Positions 35,497-45,527 are shown, numbered from the stretch's first letter. The stretch is 64,000 nt of DNA from Aestuariibacter sp. (GCA_017794925.1 CP051238.1:1037185-1101184); one strand, 5' to 3'. Made by a program: numbers and translations. Notes: generated by a model from the letters alone, not told the origin.

Positions 35497-36188
35497 TTTC
35501 CCGGCTGCCGCTGCTATCTGCTCAGGAATGTGAGCAGATAGTGAGTGTACTGGACAAGCTGGAATGGGCTGATGGTCTGGCACCGGGCAAGCTTTACCGC
35601 GAAAAGGTAAAAGGAAATAAAGAAATTGCTTTTCAAATGAGCCCGCAAACGGCGCCTGCTGATGAAGTAATAAAGCAAATCAACAATGCCATTATGAATA
35701 GCAGTTTTATTCGTACCCGCATGTTTCCTAAGAGCATGGTAAACCCCCGCTTTAATTTGTACACCGAAGGCGGTTTTTACGGTGCGCATGCAGATTCAGC
35801 CTTTTTAGGGGATAACCGCCGACAGGTAAGAACGGACTACTCCATGACGTTGTTTCTTACTGACCCGGAAAGCTATGAAGGCGGAGAGCTGCGTCTAAGC
35901 TATCCAAGCGGTGAGGAGATGCGGCTCAAGGAACCTAAAGGCACACTGTTGTTTTATCCGTCAGGTGTGATGCATGAAGTACTGCCGGTAACCTCCGGGC
36001 GCAGGATCGCATTTGTAGGATGGGTGGAATCTCATATTCAGAACCCGCAGGAGCGGGATCTACTTACTGAAATTACCACGCTGTGTGATGACTTGATGGA
36101 CGACGAGTCATTGGCGTTGAGTGAATTCCACACACGGGCGCTAAATGTTAAACACAACCTGTACAGGATGTGGTGGAAAGGCCAGTAA
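35493..36188 (+). CDS. PKHD-type Fe(II)/2-oxoglutarate dioxygenase (PiuC/YbiX-like)
   Basis: 231 residues, the size of PiuC/YbiX. The iron ligands are His99 and Asp101 (YGAHADSAF) and His161 (GVMHEVLPV), with Arg170 or Arg171 to bind 2-oxoglutarate. The context QVRTDYSMTLFLTDPESYEGGELRL is typical of the family. It hydroxylates an unidentified substrate in the cytoplasm. Relatives often sit next to TonB receptors for iron chelates. Here it overlaps the NCS1-type permease gene by ATGA and lies just before the iolC operon, so it may act on the imported compound, for instance to remove a methyl or other substituent (inference). Confidence 0.85.
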   Translation: MISRLPLLSAQECEQIVSVLDKLEWADGLAPGKLYREKVKGNKEIAFQMSPQTAPADEVIKQINNAIMNSSFIRTRMFPKSMVNPRFNLYTEGGFYGAHADSAFLGDNRRQVRTDYSMTLFLTDPESYEGGELRLSYPSGEEMRLKEPKGTLLFYPSGVMHEVLPVTSGRRIAFVGWVESHIQNPQERDLLTEITTLCDDLMDDESLALSEFHTRALNVKHNLYRMWWKGQ

Positions 36189-36208
36189 TGGCAAAATGAA
36201 ACGTGCTT

Positions 36209-36224
36209 TGAAATAAATATTTCG
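36209..36224. promoter_or_regulatory. Putative IolR operator 4
   Basis: TGAAATAAATATTTCG, full match to the consensus; the first of three copies before iolC. Confidence 0.75.
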
Positions 36225-36292
36225 CCAATTTTAATTGCTGTAAGCCATTGATATTAAAATATTATAATGGGTGGTTATAGTCGCCCTAATAA

Positions 36293-36308
36293 TGAAATAA
36301 AGATTTCG
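36293..36308. promoter_or_regulatory. Putative IolR operator 5
   Basis: TGAAATAAAGATTTCG, one central deviation. It is 84 bases from operator 4 and 28 from operator 6, both near whole helical turns (8 and 2.7 turns). Confidence 0.65.
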
Positions 36309-36320
36309 TTAAAATAATGT

Positions 36321-36336
36321 TGAAATATTTATTTCG
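36321..36336. promoter_or_regulatory. Putative IolR operator 6
   Basis: TGAAATATTTATTTCG, full match, 102 bases upstream of the iolC start. Confidence 0.75.
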
Positions 36337-36437
36337 TTTTATTAAGCTTAGCGCAAATCGAATTACATCAACGTGAACAGGCCTGACTGATACGTTGAAA
36401 AAACCTTGCAGACCAGCGTGTTTAAAGAGGATAAAAA

Positions 36438-38348
36438 ATGAGTACCACAGACAAAACACTGGATCTAATTTGTATGGGGCGCGTTGCCGTTGACTTGTAT
36501 GGTCAGCAAATTGGCGCTCGCCTGGAAGATGAAGCAACATTTGCCAAATACTTAGGTGGTTCATCCGGTAATGTCGCTTACGGCACTGCCCGTATGGGTC
36601 TCAAGTCTTCAATGCTGGCGCGTGTAGGTAACGAACATATGGGACGCTTTTTGCGCGAAGAGCTTAATCGCGTTGGCGTCGATACCAGTAACCTGATCAC
36701 TGACCCGGATCGCTTAACGGCGCTGGTTATATTGGGTCTTAAAGATGAAGACACTTTTCCACTGATTTTTTATCGTGATAATTGTGCTGACATGGCAATT
36801 ACGCCTGACGATGTGAATGAAGACTACATTGCATCTTCAAGAGCACTGGCGATCACGGGTACACATTTATCTAATCATCAGACGCGCGCTGCGGTACTAA
36901 AAGCTCTCGAATATGCGGGCAAACACGGTCTGAAACGTGCGTTGGATATCGACTACCGCCCGGTACTGTGGGGCCTGACTAACCCTGGCGATGGCGAGAC
37001 ACGCTTCATTGCATCAGAGCAGGTCACCCAGGAGTTGCAGGACGTATTAGGCCATTTTGACTTGATAGTAGGTACCGAAGAAGAATTCCACATTGCTGGT
37101 GGTTCAGAAGACACGATTACTGCATTGAAAAAAGTGCGTGAAATTACTGACGGTGCGTTGGTGTGTAAACTGGGTCCATTGGGCTGTGCCGTGTTTGAAG
37201 GTGACATCCCCGATAGCCTGGATGATGCCGAGGTATTCAAAGGCGTACGCGTTCAGGTAATGAATGTATTGGGTGCCGGTGATGCCTTTATGTCTGGCTT
37301 GTTACGAGGTTATCTCAACGGCGAGAGCTGGGAGCAAGCCTGTGCATACGGTAATGCCTGTGGTGCATTGGTTGTGTCTCGCCATGGTTGTGCACCAGCG
37401 ATGCCAAGTAAAGAAGAACTGGATGACTACTTAAGCCGTGCCGAGTCGGTCCCTCGCCCTGATCTGGATAAAGGTCTGCAGCATTTACACCGTGTCACCA
37501 CCCGTGATCACAGCTGGGGCGAACTGAACATTCTTGCCTTCGACCACCGTAGCCAGCTTGAGAAGATGGCTATCGACGCCGGCGCTGACATCGACCAGAT
37601 CCCTGCCGTGAAGAAGCTCATTCTTCGCGCAGCGGAAGAATCTCGTGAAGAACTGGGTTTACAAGGCAAAATTGGTGTGTTCGTAGACAGCACTTACGGT
37701 CAGGCAGTGTTAAACGAAGTGACTGGCCGTGACTGGTGGGTAGCCCGTCCAATCGAACTACCAGGGTCACGTCCGCTACGCCTTGAGCACGGCAACATCG
37801 GTAGTCAGTTAGTAAGCTGGCCACTGGAGCATATTGTTAAGTGCCTGGTGTTCTATCACCCCGATGATTCAGTTGAAATGCGTCTGGAACAGGAGCACCT
37901 GGTGCGTGAGGTTTATGAAGCCTGCTGTCAGTCTGGTCACGAGCTATTATTAGAAATCATCCTGCCTGCAACCAAGCCGCGTACTGATGAAAACTATATT
38001 CGAACACTTGAGCGCTTCTATCATCTGGGCATTAAGCCTGACTGGTGGAAACTGCCACCGCTTAGCGCTGAATCCTGGGTAACCGTGGAAGCGTTGGTCA
38101 ATAAAAATGACAAGCATTGTCATGGTGTGGTGATTCTCGGTTTGGATGCCCCCATGGACGTACTTGAAGCAGGATTTAACCAGGCAGCAAACAGCACTAT
38201 GGTGAAAGGGTTTGCGGTAGGCCGCTCAATCTTTAGTGAGCCTTCAAAAGCCTGGCTTGCAGGAACGATAGACGATGAAGAAATGGTTAGCCAAATAAAA
38301 GCAAACTATCGTTTTCTGGTCGACGTGTGGAACAAGCGCGGTCAGTAA
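36438..38348 (+). CDS. iolC: Fused 5-dehydro-2-deoxygluconokinase and IolJ-type aldolase (DUF2090)
   Basis: 636 residues, two enzymes in one chain. Residues 1 to about 330 are a PfkB-type kinase (SSGNVAYGTARMG near the start; the ATP/catalytic motif NVLGAGDAFMSGLLRGYLNG) that phosphorylates 5-dehydro-2-deoxy-gluconate. Residues from about 350 form a DUF2090 domain (LNILAFDHRSQLEKM), which in proteobacterial inositol pathways is taken to act as the aldolase giving dihydroxyacetone phosphate and malonate semialdehyde. No separate iolJ is in the cluster, which fits. It is the first gene of the iol operon, with three operators and an AAAGAGG ribosome site upstream. Confidence 0.92.
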   Translation: MSTTDKTLDLICMGRVAVDLYGQQIGARLEDEATFAKYLGGSSGNVAYGTARMGLKSSMLARVGNEHMGRFLREELNRVGVDTSNLITDPDRLTALVILGLKDEDTFPLIFYRDNCADMAITPDDVNEDYIASSRALAITGTHLSNHQTRAAVLKALEYAGKHGLKRALDIDYRPVLWGLTNPGDGETRFIASEQVTQELQDVLGHFDLIVGTEEEFHIAGGSEDTITALKKVREITDGALVCKLGPLGCAVFEGDIPDSLDDAEVFKGVRVQVMNVLGAGDAFMSGLLRGYLNGESWEQACAYGNACGALVVSRHGCAPAMPSKEELDDYLSRAESVPRPDLDKGLQHLHRVTTRDHSWGELNILAFDHRSQLEKMAIDAGADIDQIPAVKKLILRAAEESREELGLQGKIGVFVDSTYGQAVLNEVTGRDWWVARPIELPGSRPLRLEHGNIGSQLVSWPLEHIVKCLVFYHPDDSVEMRLEQEHLVREVYEACCQSGHELLLEIILPATKPRTDENYIRTLERFYHLGIKPDWWKLPPLSAESWVTVEALVNKNDKHCHGVVILGLDAPMDVLEAGFNQAANSTMVKGFAVGRSIFSEPSKAWLAGTIDDEEMVSQIKANYRFLVDVWNKRGQ

Positions 38349-38377
38349 TACTGACCGTTCATTGCGAGGATTTTAAG

Positions 38378-40231
38378 ATGTCTAATACTATCCGTCTCAC
38401 CATGGCCCAGGCTGTGGTCAAATATATGATGGCCCAGAAGGTCGTGATGGATGGCGAAATTAAGCCAATGTTCGCCGGTGTGTGGGCTATTTTCGGCCAC
38501 GGTAACGTTGCCGGATTGGGTGAAGCGTTGTATCAGGTAAAAGATACCATGCCGACTTACCGCGCTCACAACGAACAGGGCATGGCCCACTCTGCCATTG
38601 CTTATGCAAAAACGTTAAACCGTCAGCAAATGATGGCGTGTACTGCGTCTGCGGGGCCGGGTTCTACTAACATGGTTACTGCCGCTGCGGTTGCACACGT
38701 GAACCGTATTCCGGTGTTATTCCTGCCTGGTGATACTTTCGCAACGCGTATGCCTGATCCGGTACTTCAGCAGTTAGAAACGTTCCACGATCATACGATG
38801 ACAACGAACGACTGTTTTAAGCCGGTAAGCCGTTTCTTTGATCGCATTACACGCCCTGAACAGTTGCTCACGTCGCTACCTCAGGCAATGCGCGTACTGA
38901 CAGACCCGGTTGAGTGTGGTCCGGTTACCCTTGCGTTACCCCAGGATGTTCAAACCATGGCGTTTGATTTCCCTGAGCATTTCTTTGCTGAAAAGGTACA
39001 TAAGCTACGTCGTCAACTGCCTGATGAGGTAGAGCTTGCTGAGGCCATTGCATTGATTAAGGACGCGAAAAAGCCGTTGTTGATTGCCGGTGGTGGTGTG
39101 CATTACTCCGGTGCACTGGCTGAACTCGATGCTTTTGTTAGTGAACATAAAATTCCAGTCGGTGAAACACAGGCTGGTAAAGGTGCTCTGCCTTGGGATC
39201 ACCCTCAGAACATGGGTTCTATGGGGGTAACTGGTGCAGCATCAACAAATGAACTGGCAGCAGAATGTGATCTCATTATTGCTGTTGGTACCAGACTGGG
39301 TGACTTTGCATCTGGCTCCCGTACGATGATCAACCCAGAGGCGAAGCTGGTGTCGGTCAATGTTGCCGCATTTGATACGGTTAAACACTACGGAAAGCCA
39401 CTGGTTGGAGATGCAAAGTCAACCCTCCCTATTCTGAATGACGCGCTGGGTGACTGGCAACCTGAAGCTGGTTGGCAACAAGCTGCCGTCGCAGTGAAGA
39501 AAGCCTGGGATGCCTATGTGGATGAAGCCACAGCCGACAAACAAACGCTGCCACTGACTGACCCTGAGGCAGTAGGTGCAGTTAATCGCGCGGCTGGCGA
39601 AGAAGACATTGTTGTGTGTGCGGCAGGTGGTCTACCTGGTGAGTTGCAAAAACTCTGGCGTACGCGCTTTAGTCGTGGCTACCACATGGAATACGGTTTC
39701 TCCTGCATGGGGTATGAAATCGCCGGTGGACTAGGCGCGAAAATGGCAAAGCCAGATTCAGAAGTATTCGTGATGGTAGGCGACGGTTCTTACCTCATGC
39801 TTAATTCTGAAATCGCCACCTCGGTGATGCTGGGTTACAAGATCATTCTGGTTGTGCTGGATAACCGTGGTTACGGTTGTATTCACCGTTTGCAGCAATT
39901 CTGCGGTGGCCCTGGTTTTAATAATCTGCTGGACGACTGCTTAACGGTAGACGAAGGCGCGCCGGTAACCGATTTTGCGGCACATGCAAAATCGTTAGGA
40001 GCAGCGTCTGAAAAAGTGGCATCTATTCAAGAACTGGAAGCGGCATTAGAGCGCGCCAAGGCTTCTCCGATTTCCTACGTTGTTACGCTGGACACGGACC
40101 CGCTGAAAATTACTGAAGAAGGTGGTTACTGGTGGGATGTGGCAGTGCCTGAAGTGTCTCCGCGAGAGGAAGTACGTCAGGCTCGTGAATTCTACGAAGC
40201 CCAGAAAGCCAAGCAGTTTAAAAACCTGTAA
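38378..40231 (+). CDS. iolD: 3D-(3,5/4)-trihydroxycyclohexane-1,2-dione hydrolase
   Basis: 617 residues from the ATG at 38378, with GAGGA upstream; the frame opens earlier but inside iolC. It is a thiamine-diphosphate enzyme: HNEQGMAHSAIAYAK carries the cofactor-activating Glu, and GDGSYLMLNSEIATSVMLGY with DNRGYG is the TPP/Mg motif. It opens the ring of the trione to give 5-deoxy-glucuronate. It follows iolC by 29 bases and precedes iolE by 24. Confidence 0.94.
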   Translation: MSNTIRLTMAQAVVKYMMAQKVVMDGEIKPMFAGVWAIFGHGNVAGLGEALYQVKDTMPTYRAHNEQGMAHSAIAYAKTLNRQQMMACTASAGPGSTNMVTAAAVAHVNRIPVLFLPGDTFATRMPDPVLQQLETFHDHTMTTNDCFKPVSRFFDRITRPEQLLTSLPQAMRVLTDPVECGPVTLALPQDVQTMAFDFPEHFFAEKVHKLRRQLPDEVELAEAIALIKDAKKPLLIAGGGVHYSGALAELDAFVSEHKIPVGETQAGKGALPWDHPQNMGSMGVTGAASTNELAAECDLIIAVGTRLGDFASGSRTMINPEAKLVSVNVAAFDTVKHYGKPLVGDAKSTLPILNDALGDWQPEAGWQQAAVAVKKAWDAYVDEATADKQTLPLTDPEAVGAVNRAAGEEDIVVCAAGGLPGELQKLWRTRFSRGYHMEYGFSCMGYEIAGGLGAKMAKPDSEVFVMVGDGSYLMLNSEIATSVMLGYKIILVVLDNRGYGCIHRLQQFCGGPGFNNLLDDCLTVDEGAPVTDFAAHAKSLGAASEKVASIQELEAALERAKASPISYVVTLDTDPLKITEEGGYWWDVAVPEVSPREEVRQAREFYEAQKAKQFKNL

Positions 40232-40255
40232 TCAGGTGTATTTAGGAGTTTATCC

Positions 40256-41146
40256 ATGCCAGTTCAATTAGGTATTAATCCACTTACCTGGACTAACGAT
40301 GACTTGCCGAGCCTGGGCGGAGATACGCCGCTTGAAGTTTGCCTGACTGAAGGCAAGCAGGCCGGTTTTACAGGATTTGAGTTAGGCCACAAGTTTCCTC
40401 GTGAGGCCGACGCCCTGAATACGGTGTTAGCTGCTCACGAATTAAAAGCCGTTTCTGGCTGGTACTCGCTGATGTTGTTAGAGCGCAGTGCCGAAGAAGA
40501 AATTGAAGCTATGCAGTCACATCTTGAGTTACTTCGCGACAGTGGATGTAACGTAATGGTGTGCTGTGAAGTCACAGATTGCGTACACGGCGATCAGTCA
40601 ACACCTCTGTCCCTACGTCGTCCATTCCCAGCAGATAAATGGGAGGACTATTCAGATAAGTTGAATACCGTCGCTGCGTACGCACTCAAACATGGCGTTC
40701 GTCTGGCGTATCACCATCACATGGGTACCGTCATTCAAACTGAAGACGAAATAGACGAACTAATGCGTCGCACCGGGCCTGAACTTGGCCTGTTGCTGGA
40801 CAGCGGCCACTGTTTGTTTGCAGGCGGTAATCCGGTTGAGGTTGCCAAACGCTGGTCAGATCGTATCTGTCATGTGCACTGCAAAGACATTCGTAAAAGC
40901 GTGATGCTGGATGCAAAAAACCGCAATCTGAGCTTTTTGAATGCGGTGTTAAACGGCGTTTTCACCGTACCCGGTGACGGCTGTGTGGATTACCCGGCCA
41001 TTTTTGCAGTGTTAAAAGAAATTAACTACGAAGGCTGGTTAGTTGTGGAAGCCGAACAGGATCCTGCTGTAGCAGATCCTTTGACCTACGCAACACTTGG
41101 ACATCGTAATTTACAGGCCCTGGCCACCGAAGCAGGTCTGCTGTAA
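40256..41146 (+). CDS. iolE: Inosose dehydratase
   Basis: 296 residues, a TIM barrel. GINPLTWTNDDLPSLGG at the N-terminus and AYHHHMGTVIQTEDEIDEL are IolE hallmarks; metal ligands lie in LLDSGHCLFAGG, CHVHCKDIR and VVEAEQD. It dehydrates 2-keto-myo-inositol (scyllo-inosose) to the trihydroxy dione used by IolD. Ribosome site AGGAG. Confidence 0.93.
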   Translation: MPVQLGINPLTWTNDDLPSLGGDTPLEVCLTEGKQAGFTGFELGHKFPREADALNTVLAAHELKAVSGWYSLMLLERSAEEEIEAMQSHLELLRDSGCNVMVCCEVTDCVHGDQSTPLSLRRPFPADKWEDYSDKLNTVAAYALKHGVRLAYHHHMGTVIQTEDEIDELMRRTGPELGLLLDSGHCLFAGGNPVEVAKRWSDRICHVHCKDIRKSVMLDAKNRNLSFLNAVLNGVFTVPGDGCVDYPAIFAVLKEINYEGWLVVEAEQDPAVADPLTYATLGHRNLQALATEAGLL

Positions 41147-41185
41147 CACGCTTTCGAGCGTCAACCCGTAAAACGGAGAAGAGAA

Positions 41186-42691
41186 GTGAACAAGATTCTA
41201 AACTTTATTAACGGTCAGGTTGTTGAAAGCGAAAGCACTGACTATACCCCGGTATTTAACCCTGCAACGGGGGAGGTGATTGCTGAAGTTGTGCAATCAA
41301 CTGACGCAGACATTGAAGCAGCCGTTGCTGCTGCAAAGGCGGCTTTCCCTGCGTGGGCGAATACGTCACCACTGAAGCGTTCTCGCATCATGAACAAATT
41401 CCGTCAGTTACTGGAAGATAATCTGGATGAACTGGCAGCTATTATTTCCCGTGAGCACGGTAAAGTTGAATCAGATGCCAAAGGTGAAGTGATTCGTGGT
41501 CTGGAAGTGGTTGAGTTTGCCTGTGGTGGTCCTAACCTGCTGAAAACCGATATGACTGAAAACGTAGGTACGTCTATCGACAGCCATGCGTTACGTCAGC
41601 CGTTAGGTGTTGTTGCTGGTATTACGCCATTTAACTTCCCGGCTATGGTACCTATGTGGATGTTCCCTGTTGCACTGGCTACTGGTAACACCTTCATTCT
41701 TAAGCCTTCTGAGCGTGATCCTTCTGCAACCTTATTCTACGCAGAACTGATCAATCAGGCTGGTTTCCCACCAGGTGTATTCAACATCGTTCACGGTGGT
41801 AAGCACGTTGTTGATGCGTTAATTGAGCATAAAGATATCCCGGCACTGAGCTTTGTTGGTTCTACACCAATTGCTAAGTACATCTACGAGCGTGGTGCTT
41901 CATTTGGTAAGCGTGTTCAGGCGCTTGGTGGTGCGAAAAACCACATGGTGGTTATGCCTGATGCCGACGTAGAAAAAACTGTTTCAGCACTGATGGGTGC
42001 AGCGTACGGTTCTGCCGGTGAGCGTTGTATGGCTATCTCGGTTGTTGTACCTGTAGGTGACGAAATCGCAGATAAGCTGAAAATCCGTCTGGTAGAAGAG
42101 CTGGCTAAACTGAAAGTCGCGCCTGGTACTGACGCGGATGCTGATATGGGGCCGTTGGTAACACAAGCTCACCTGGACAAAGTGTCTGGCTACATCGCTA
42201 AAGGCGCTGAAGAAGGTGCAGAGTTAGTCGTTGATGGTCGTGATTTTGAAATGACCCGTGAAGGTTATGAGAACGGCTTCTTTATTGGCGGTACCTTGTT
42301 CGATAACGTCACTACCGATATGACTATCTACAAAGAAGAAATCTTTGGCCCGGTACTGGCTATGGTTCGCGCTAAGACCTTCGATGAAGCGGTACAAATG
42401 ATTAACGATCACGAATTCGGTAACGGTACTGCAATCTTTACCCGTGATGGTGATGCAGCACGTACGTTCACTAACGTGATTCAGGTGGGCATGGTGGGTG
42501 TTAACGTACCCATTCCTGTACCCATGGCATTCCACAGCTTTGGTGGTTGGAAAGCATCGCTGTTCGGTGATCACCACATGCATGGCCCGGAAGGCGTGCG
42601 TTTCTATACTAAATTAAAAACAGTCACCACACGCTGGCCAACCGGGATCCGTGAAGGCGGTTCTGAGTTTGTTATGCCAACAATGGACTAA
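41186..42691 (+). CDS. iolA: Malonate/methylmalonate-semialdehyde dehydrogenase (CoA-acylating)
   Basis: 501 residues from a GTG at 41186 with GGAG upstream. It is an aldehyde dehydrogenase of the MmsA/IolA subgroup: [19 protein letters not shown], the nucleophile Cys281 in [16 protein letters not shown], and the C-terminal [19 protein letters not shown]. It converts malonate semialdehyde to acetyl-CoA and CO2, the last step of inositol breakdown. In the same operon, 39 bases after iolE. Confidence 0.93.
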   Translation: MNKILNFINGQVVESESTDYTPVFNPATGEVIAEVVQSTDADIEAAVAAAKAAFPAWANTSPLKRSRIMNKFRQLLEDNLDELAAIISREHGKVESDAKGEVIRGLEVVEFACGGPNLLKTDMTENVGTSIDSHALRQPLGVVAGITPFNFPAMVPMWMFPVALATGNTFILKPSERDPSATLFYAELINQAGFPPGVFNIVHGGKHVVDALIEHKDIPALSFVGSTPIAKYIYERGASFGKRVQALGGAKNHMVVMPDADVEKTVSALMGAAYGSAGERCMAISVVVPVGDEIADKLKIRLVEELAKLKVAPGTDADADMGPLVTQAHLDKVSGYIAKGAEEGAELVVDGRDFEMTREGYENGFFIGGTLFDNVTTDMTIYKEEIFGPVLAMVRAKTFDEAVQMINDHEFGNGTAIFTRDGDAARTFTNVIQVGMVGVNVPIPVPMAFHSFGGWKASLFGDHHMHGPEGVRFYTKLKTVTTRWPTGIREGGSEFVMPTMD

Positions 42692-42724
42692 TGGTTAATA
42701 ACCCTTTTTTGTCAGGAATTATTT

Positions 42725-43552
42725 ATGTCTGAACAAACGGTTTCTTTTGCTTTAAATCACATGGCTTGCCCTACGCTAAGCCCTCTGGCCATGATCGAGG
42801 CCGCTAAAAACCTCGGTATGGAAGCAGTTGAATTACGTAACGACGTAAAAGAAAACAGTGTTACTGATATTGAAACAGCAAAAGCGGTCCGTGCGGCCGC
42901 TGAAGCTGCAGATATCACAGTTCTGAGTATTAACGCATTGTATCCGTTTAATGTATGGAACGACGAACGTAAAGCTCAGGCTGAACAAATGGCTGATGTG
43001 GCAGCTGCCGCTGGTGCTATTGGCTTGGTGTGTTGCCCGCTGGTTGACGCGGATGATAGTCGCACAGAAGCGCAGCGTACCGCAGATTTAAAAGCGGCAC
43101 TGACTGACTTAAAGACTATTCTTAGTGAACGTGGTCTGAAAGGGTTTGTTGAACCCTTAGGTTTCCCAATTTCTACCCTGCGTTTTAAGCAGGAAGCCAT
43201 CGGCGCTATTAAAGCCGTAGAGGGTGAAGAGATTTTTGGTCTGGTGCACGATACCTTCCATCATGCGGGTTCTGCGGACCCGGATTTCTTCCCGCTGCAA
43301 ACCGGCCTCGTGCACGTGTCTGCTGTAGTAGATAAAGATATTTCGTTTACCGATATGCTCGATGGTCACCGTGAATTTGTCATGGACGGTGACAAACTCG
43401 ACAGCATTGCCCAGGTAAAAGCATTGTTTGACGGCGGTTACAAAGGGTACATCTCTTTTGAACCGTTTTCAGATGGTGTGTGGCAATCGTCCGACCCGGT
43501 TGGTGATATTAAAGCCAGCATGGATTACATGAAATCAGCGCTGTCTGCCTAA
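42725..43552 (+). CDS. iolI: IolI-like 2-keto-myo-inositol isomerase (TIM barrel)
   Basis: 275 residues. The segment LSINALYPFNVWNDERKA parallels LALNALVFFNNRDEKG of Bacillus subtilis IolI, and EPLGFPIST, GLVHDTFHHAGS and the C-terminal FEPFSD match its EFVGHPQCT, GLVLDSFHFHAMG and VELFRPE. It should interconvert scyllo-inosose and 1-keto-D-chiro-inositol, allowing use of D-chiro-inositol or related isomers. A general hydroxypyruvate-isomerase-like activity is the alternative. Ribosome site AGGA. Confidence 0.75.
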   Translation: MSEQTVSFALNHMACPTLSPLAMIEAAKNLGMEAVELRNDVKENSVTDIETAKAVRAAAEAADITVLSINALYPFNVWNDERKAQAEQMADVAAAAGAIGLVCCPLVDADDSRTEAQRTADLKAALTDLKTILSERGLKGFVEPLGFPISTLRFKQEAIGAIKAVEGEEIFGLVHDTFHHAGSADPDFFPLQTGLVHVSAVVDKDISFTDMLDGHREFVMDGDKLDSIAQVKALFDGGYKGYISFEPFSDGVWQSSDPVGDIKASMDYMKSALSA

Positions 43553-43585
43553 GGCAGCGAGTCGACAGAACTGAGGAGTCAGAAC

Positions 43586-44482
43586 ATGAAAATAGCCCTC
43601 GATCCGTATATGCATCGCCATATTCCCCTTGAAGAGTTGCCTGCTTTTGTCAAGGAAATGGGATACGACTACATTGAATTATCACCACGTGCAGACTTTT
43701 TGCAGTGGTGGACACGTCCACGTGTATTCCCGGCTCGCGCCAAGGCGTTTAAGCAAGCCATGAAAAACAACGGTGTTGAACTGGCGACACTGCAGCCAAT
43801 GTACCGTTGGTCAAGCCCCTACAAAGATGAGTGGGAAATGGCTATGGATAACTGGAAGCGCACCATCGAAGTGGCTGTTGAGATGGAATGCGAACTGTTG
43901 ATTTCTGAGTTCGGTCGCGGTGGTTCACCAGAGCGTTCTGCGGCTGATACCCAGGGTATCCACACGCCTGAAGCGTGTGAGAATGCGTTCTGGCGTTCTA
44001 TGGATGTGTTGGTACCGATTCTTGAGCGCGAAGGCCTAACCTTAAGCGTTGAGCCGCATCCGGAAGACTGGGTAGAAGAAATCTCCCCGGCTATGGACAT
44101 TATCAAGACGATTAATTCTAAAGCGGTCAAAGCGTCTTATATTGCACCGCATTCTTACTACTACGGCGATGACCTGGCTGAGTCTATTCGTCAAACCCAG
44201 GGTGAACTGGTTCACGCCCGGGTCGCGGATACCTTCAACCACAAAGCATCCTCGCAGTTGCGTTATATCGTAAATCCTCCGGGTTCCACTGCTCGCGTGC
44301 ATCAGCACCTGAACATGGGCGAAGGTGAGATTGACTGGGATGTATTCTTCAAAACACTGCACGAAATTGGTTTCGACGGTGTGTTGTCGAGTTGTGTATT
44401 TGCATGGGAAGAAAACGCCGAAGCGTCGTCTAAGTTCATGCGCGAAGAAATTCAACGTTACGTCAACAAATACTGGGCGTAA
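43586..44482 (+). CDS. iolH: IolH-like sugar-phosphate isomerase/epimerase family protein
   Basis: 298 residues, a TIM barrel beginning MKIALDPYMHRHIPLEELPAF, with YDYIELSPRADFLQWW, LSVEPHPEDWVEE and APHSYYYGDD. The opening is that of IolH proteins found in inositol operons, whose reaction is not established. Glu and His residues suitable for a divalent metal are present. The gene is between iolI and iolG with a GAGGAG ribosome site. Confidence 0.7.
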   Translation: MKIALDPYMHRHIPLEELPAFVKEMGYDYIELSPRADFLQWWTRPRVFPARAKAFKQAMKNNGVELATLQPMYRWSSPYKDEWEMAMDNWKRTIEVAVEMECELLISEFGRGGSPERSAADTQGIHTPEACENAFWRSMDVLVPILEREGLTLSVEPHPEDWVEEISPAMDIIKTINSKAVKASYIAPHSYYYGDDLAESIRQTQGELVHARVADTFNHKASSQLRYIVNPPGSTARVHQHLNMGEGEIDWDVFFKTLHEIGFDGVLSSCVFAWEENAEASSKFMREEIQRYVNKYWA

Positions 44483-44500
44483 CAAGGTTTGGAGATGAAG

Positions 44501-45517
44501 ATGAAAGTCAGAATTGGTGTTATTGGAACTGGCGCCATTGGGTGCGAACACGCTAAGCGTGTGAGTAAAGTATTAACTGGCGCCGAAGTGGTGGCAGTGA
44601 CTGACGTAAACCTCGAAAGCTCAGAAAAGCTGGTAAAGGATCTGGGCATTGACGCGGTTGTTTATAAAGACGGTCATGAATTGATCGCTGCCGGCGATGT
44701 TGATGCGGTACTGGTATGTTCATGGGGGCCTACCCACGAAGAATACGTGCTGGCTGCTATAGAAGCGGGCAAATACGTGTTCTGTGAAAAGCCACTGGCC
44801 ACTACTGCCGAAGGTTGTCGCCGAATCGTTGATGCAGAAATTGCCCACGGTAAACGCCTGGTTCAGGTTGGCTTTATGCGCCCTTACGATGCTGGTTACC
44901 GCATGCTGAAAGACGTTGTGACGTCAGGTGAACTGGGTGAGCCGCTGATGGTTCACTGTGCGCACCGCAACCCTGAAGTACCTGAAATGTACGTCACTGC
45001 AATGGCGATTCAGGACACCCTGGTACACGAGCTGGACGTACTTCGCTGGTTGCTGGATGATGACTACGTGTCTGCTCAGGTAATCTTCCCACGCACCACC
45101 CGTCATTCTCACTCTAAGCTTGCTGATCCGCAGATCGTGCTGCTGGAAACGGCGAAGGGCGTTCGTATTGACGTTGAAGTCTTCGTTAACTGTAAATACG
45201 GTTACGATATTCAGTGTTCTGTTGTGGGTGAAGATGGTGTGGCGAATCTGCCAGAGCCGTTTAGCGTGACCACTCGTAAAGACGGTAAGTGCTCTCGCGG
45301 TATCCTGACTGACTGGAAAAAACGTTTCCTTGATGCATACGATGTTGAATTACAGGATTTCATCGATGGGATTAAAGTACGCAGCCTGACCGGCCCGACA
45401 GCCTGGGATGGATTTGCTGCGTCAGTAGCCAGCGACGCCTGTGTGAAAGCGCAGGAAAGTGGTGAAATCGTACCGATTCATATGCCACCCAGACCGCCAT
45501 TCTATAATGCGGAATAG
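44501..45517 (+). CDS. iolG: myo-Inositol 2-dehydrogenase
   Basis: 338 residues from the ATG at 44501 ([14 protein letters not shown]), chosen because GGAG lies six bases upstream; a TTG at 44489 and an ATG at 44495 are in frame. It is a Gfo/Idh/MocA oxidoreductase closely matching B. subtilis IolG: NAD motif [30 protein letters not shown], the catalytic-Lys motif [56 protein letters not shown]. It oxidises myo-inositol to 2-keto-myo-inositol, the first step of the pathway. It is the last gene of the operon and has a terminator 11 bases later. Confidence 0.95.
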   Translation: MKVRIGVIGTGAIGCEHAKRVSKVLTGAEVVAVTDVNLESSEKLVKDLGIDAVVYKDGHELIAAGDVDAVLVCSWGPTHEEYVLAAIEAGKYVFCEKPLATTAEGCRRIVDAEIAHGKRLVQVGFMRPYDAGYRMLKDVVTSGELGEPLMVHCAHRNPEVPEMYVTAMAIQDTLVHELDVLRWLLDDDYVSAQVIFPRTTRHSHSKLADPQIVLLETAKGVRIDVEVFVNCKYGYDIQCSVVGEDGVANLPEPFSVTTRKDGKCSRGILTDWKKRFLDAYDVELQDFIDGIKVRSLTGPTAWDGFAASVASDACVKAQESGEIVPIHMPPRPPFYNAE

Positions 45518-45527
45518 ATGAGTTTAC

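Noticed and set aside
44042..44551. Minus-strand ORF of 169 residues
   Set aside because: It is a shadow of iolH and iolG, whose motifs are unambiguous on the plus strand.
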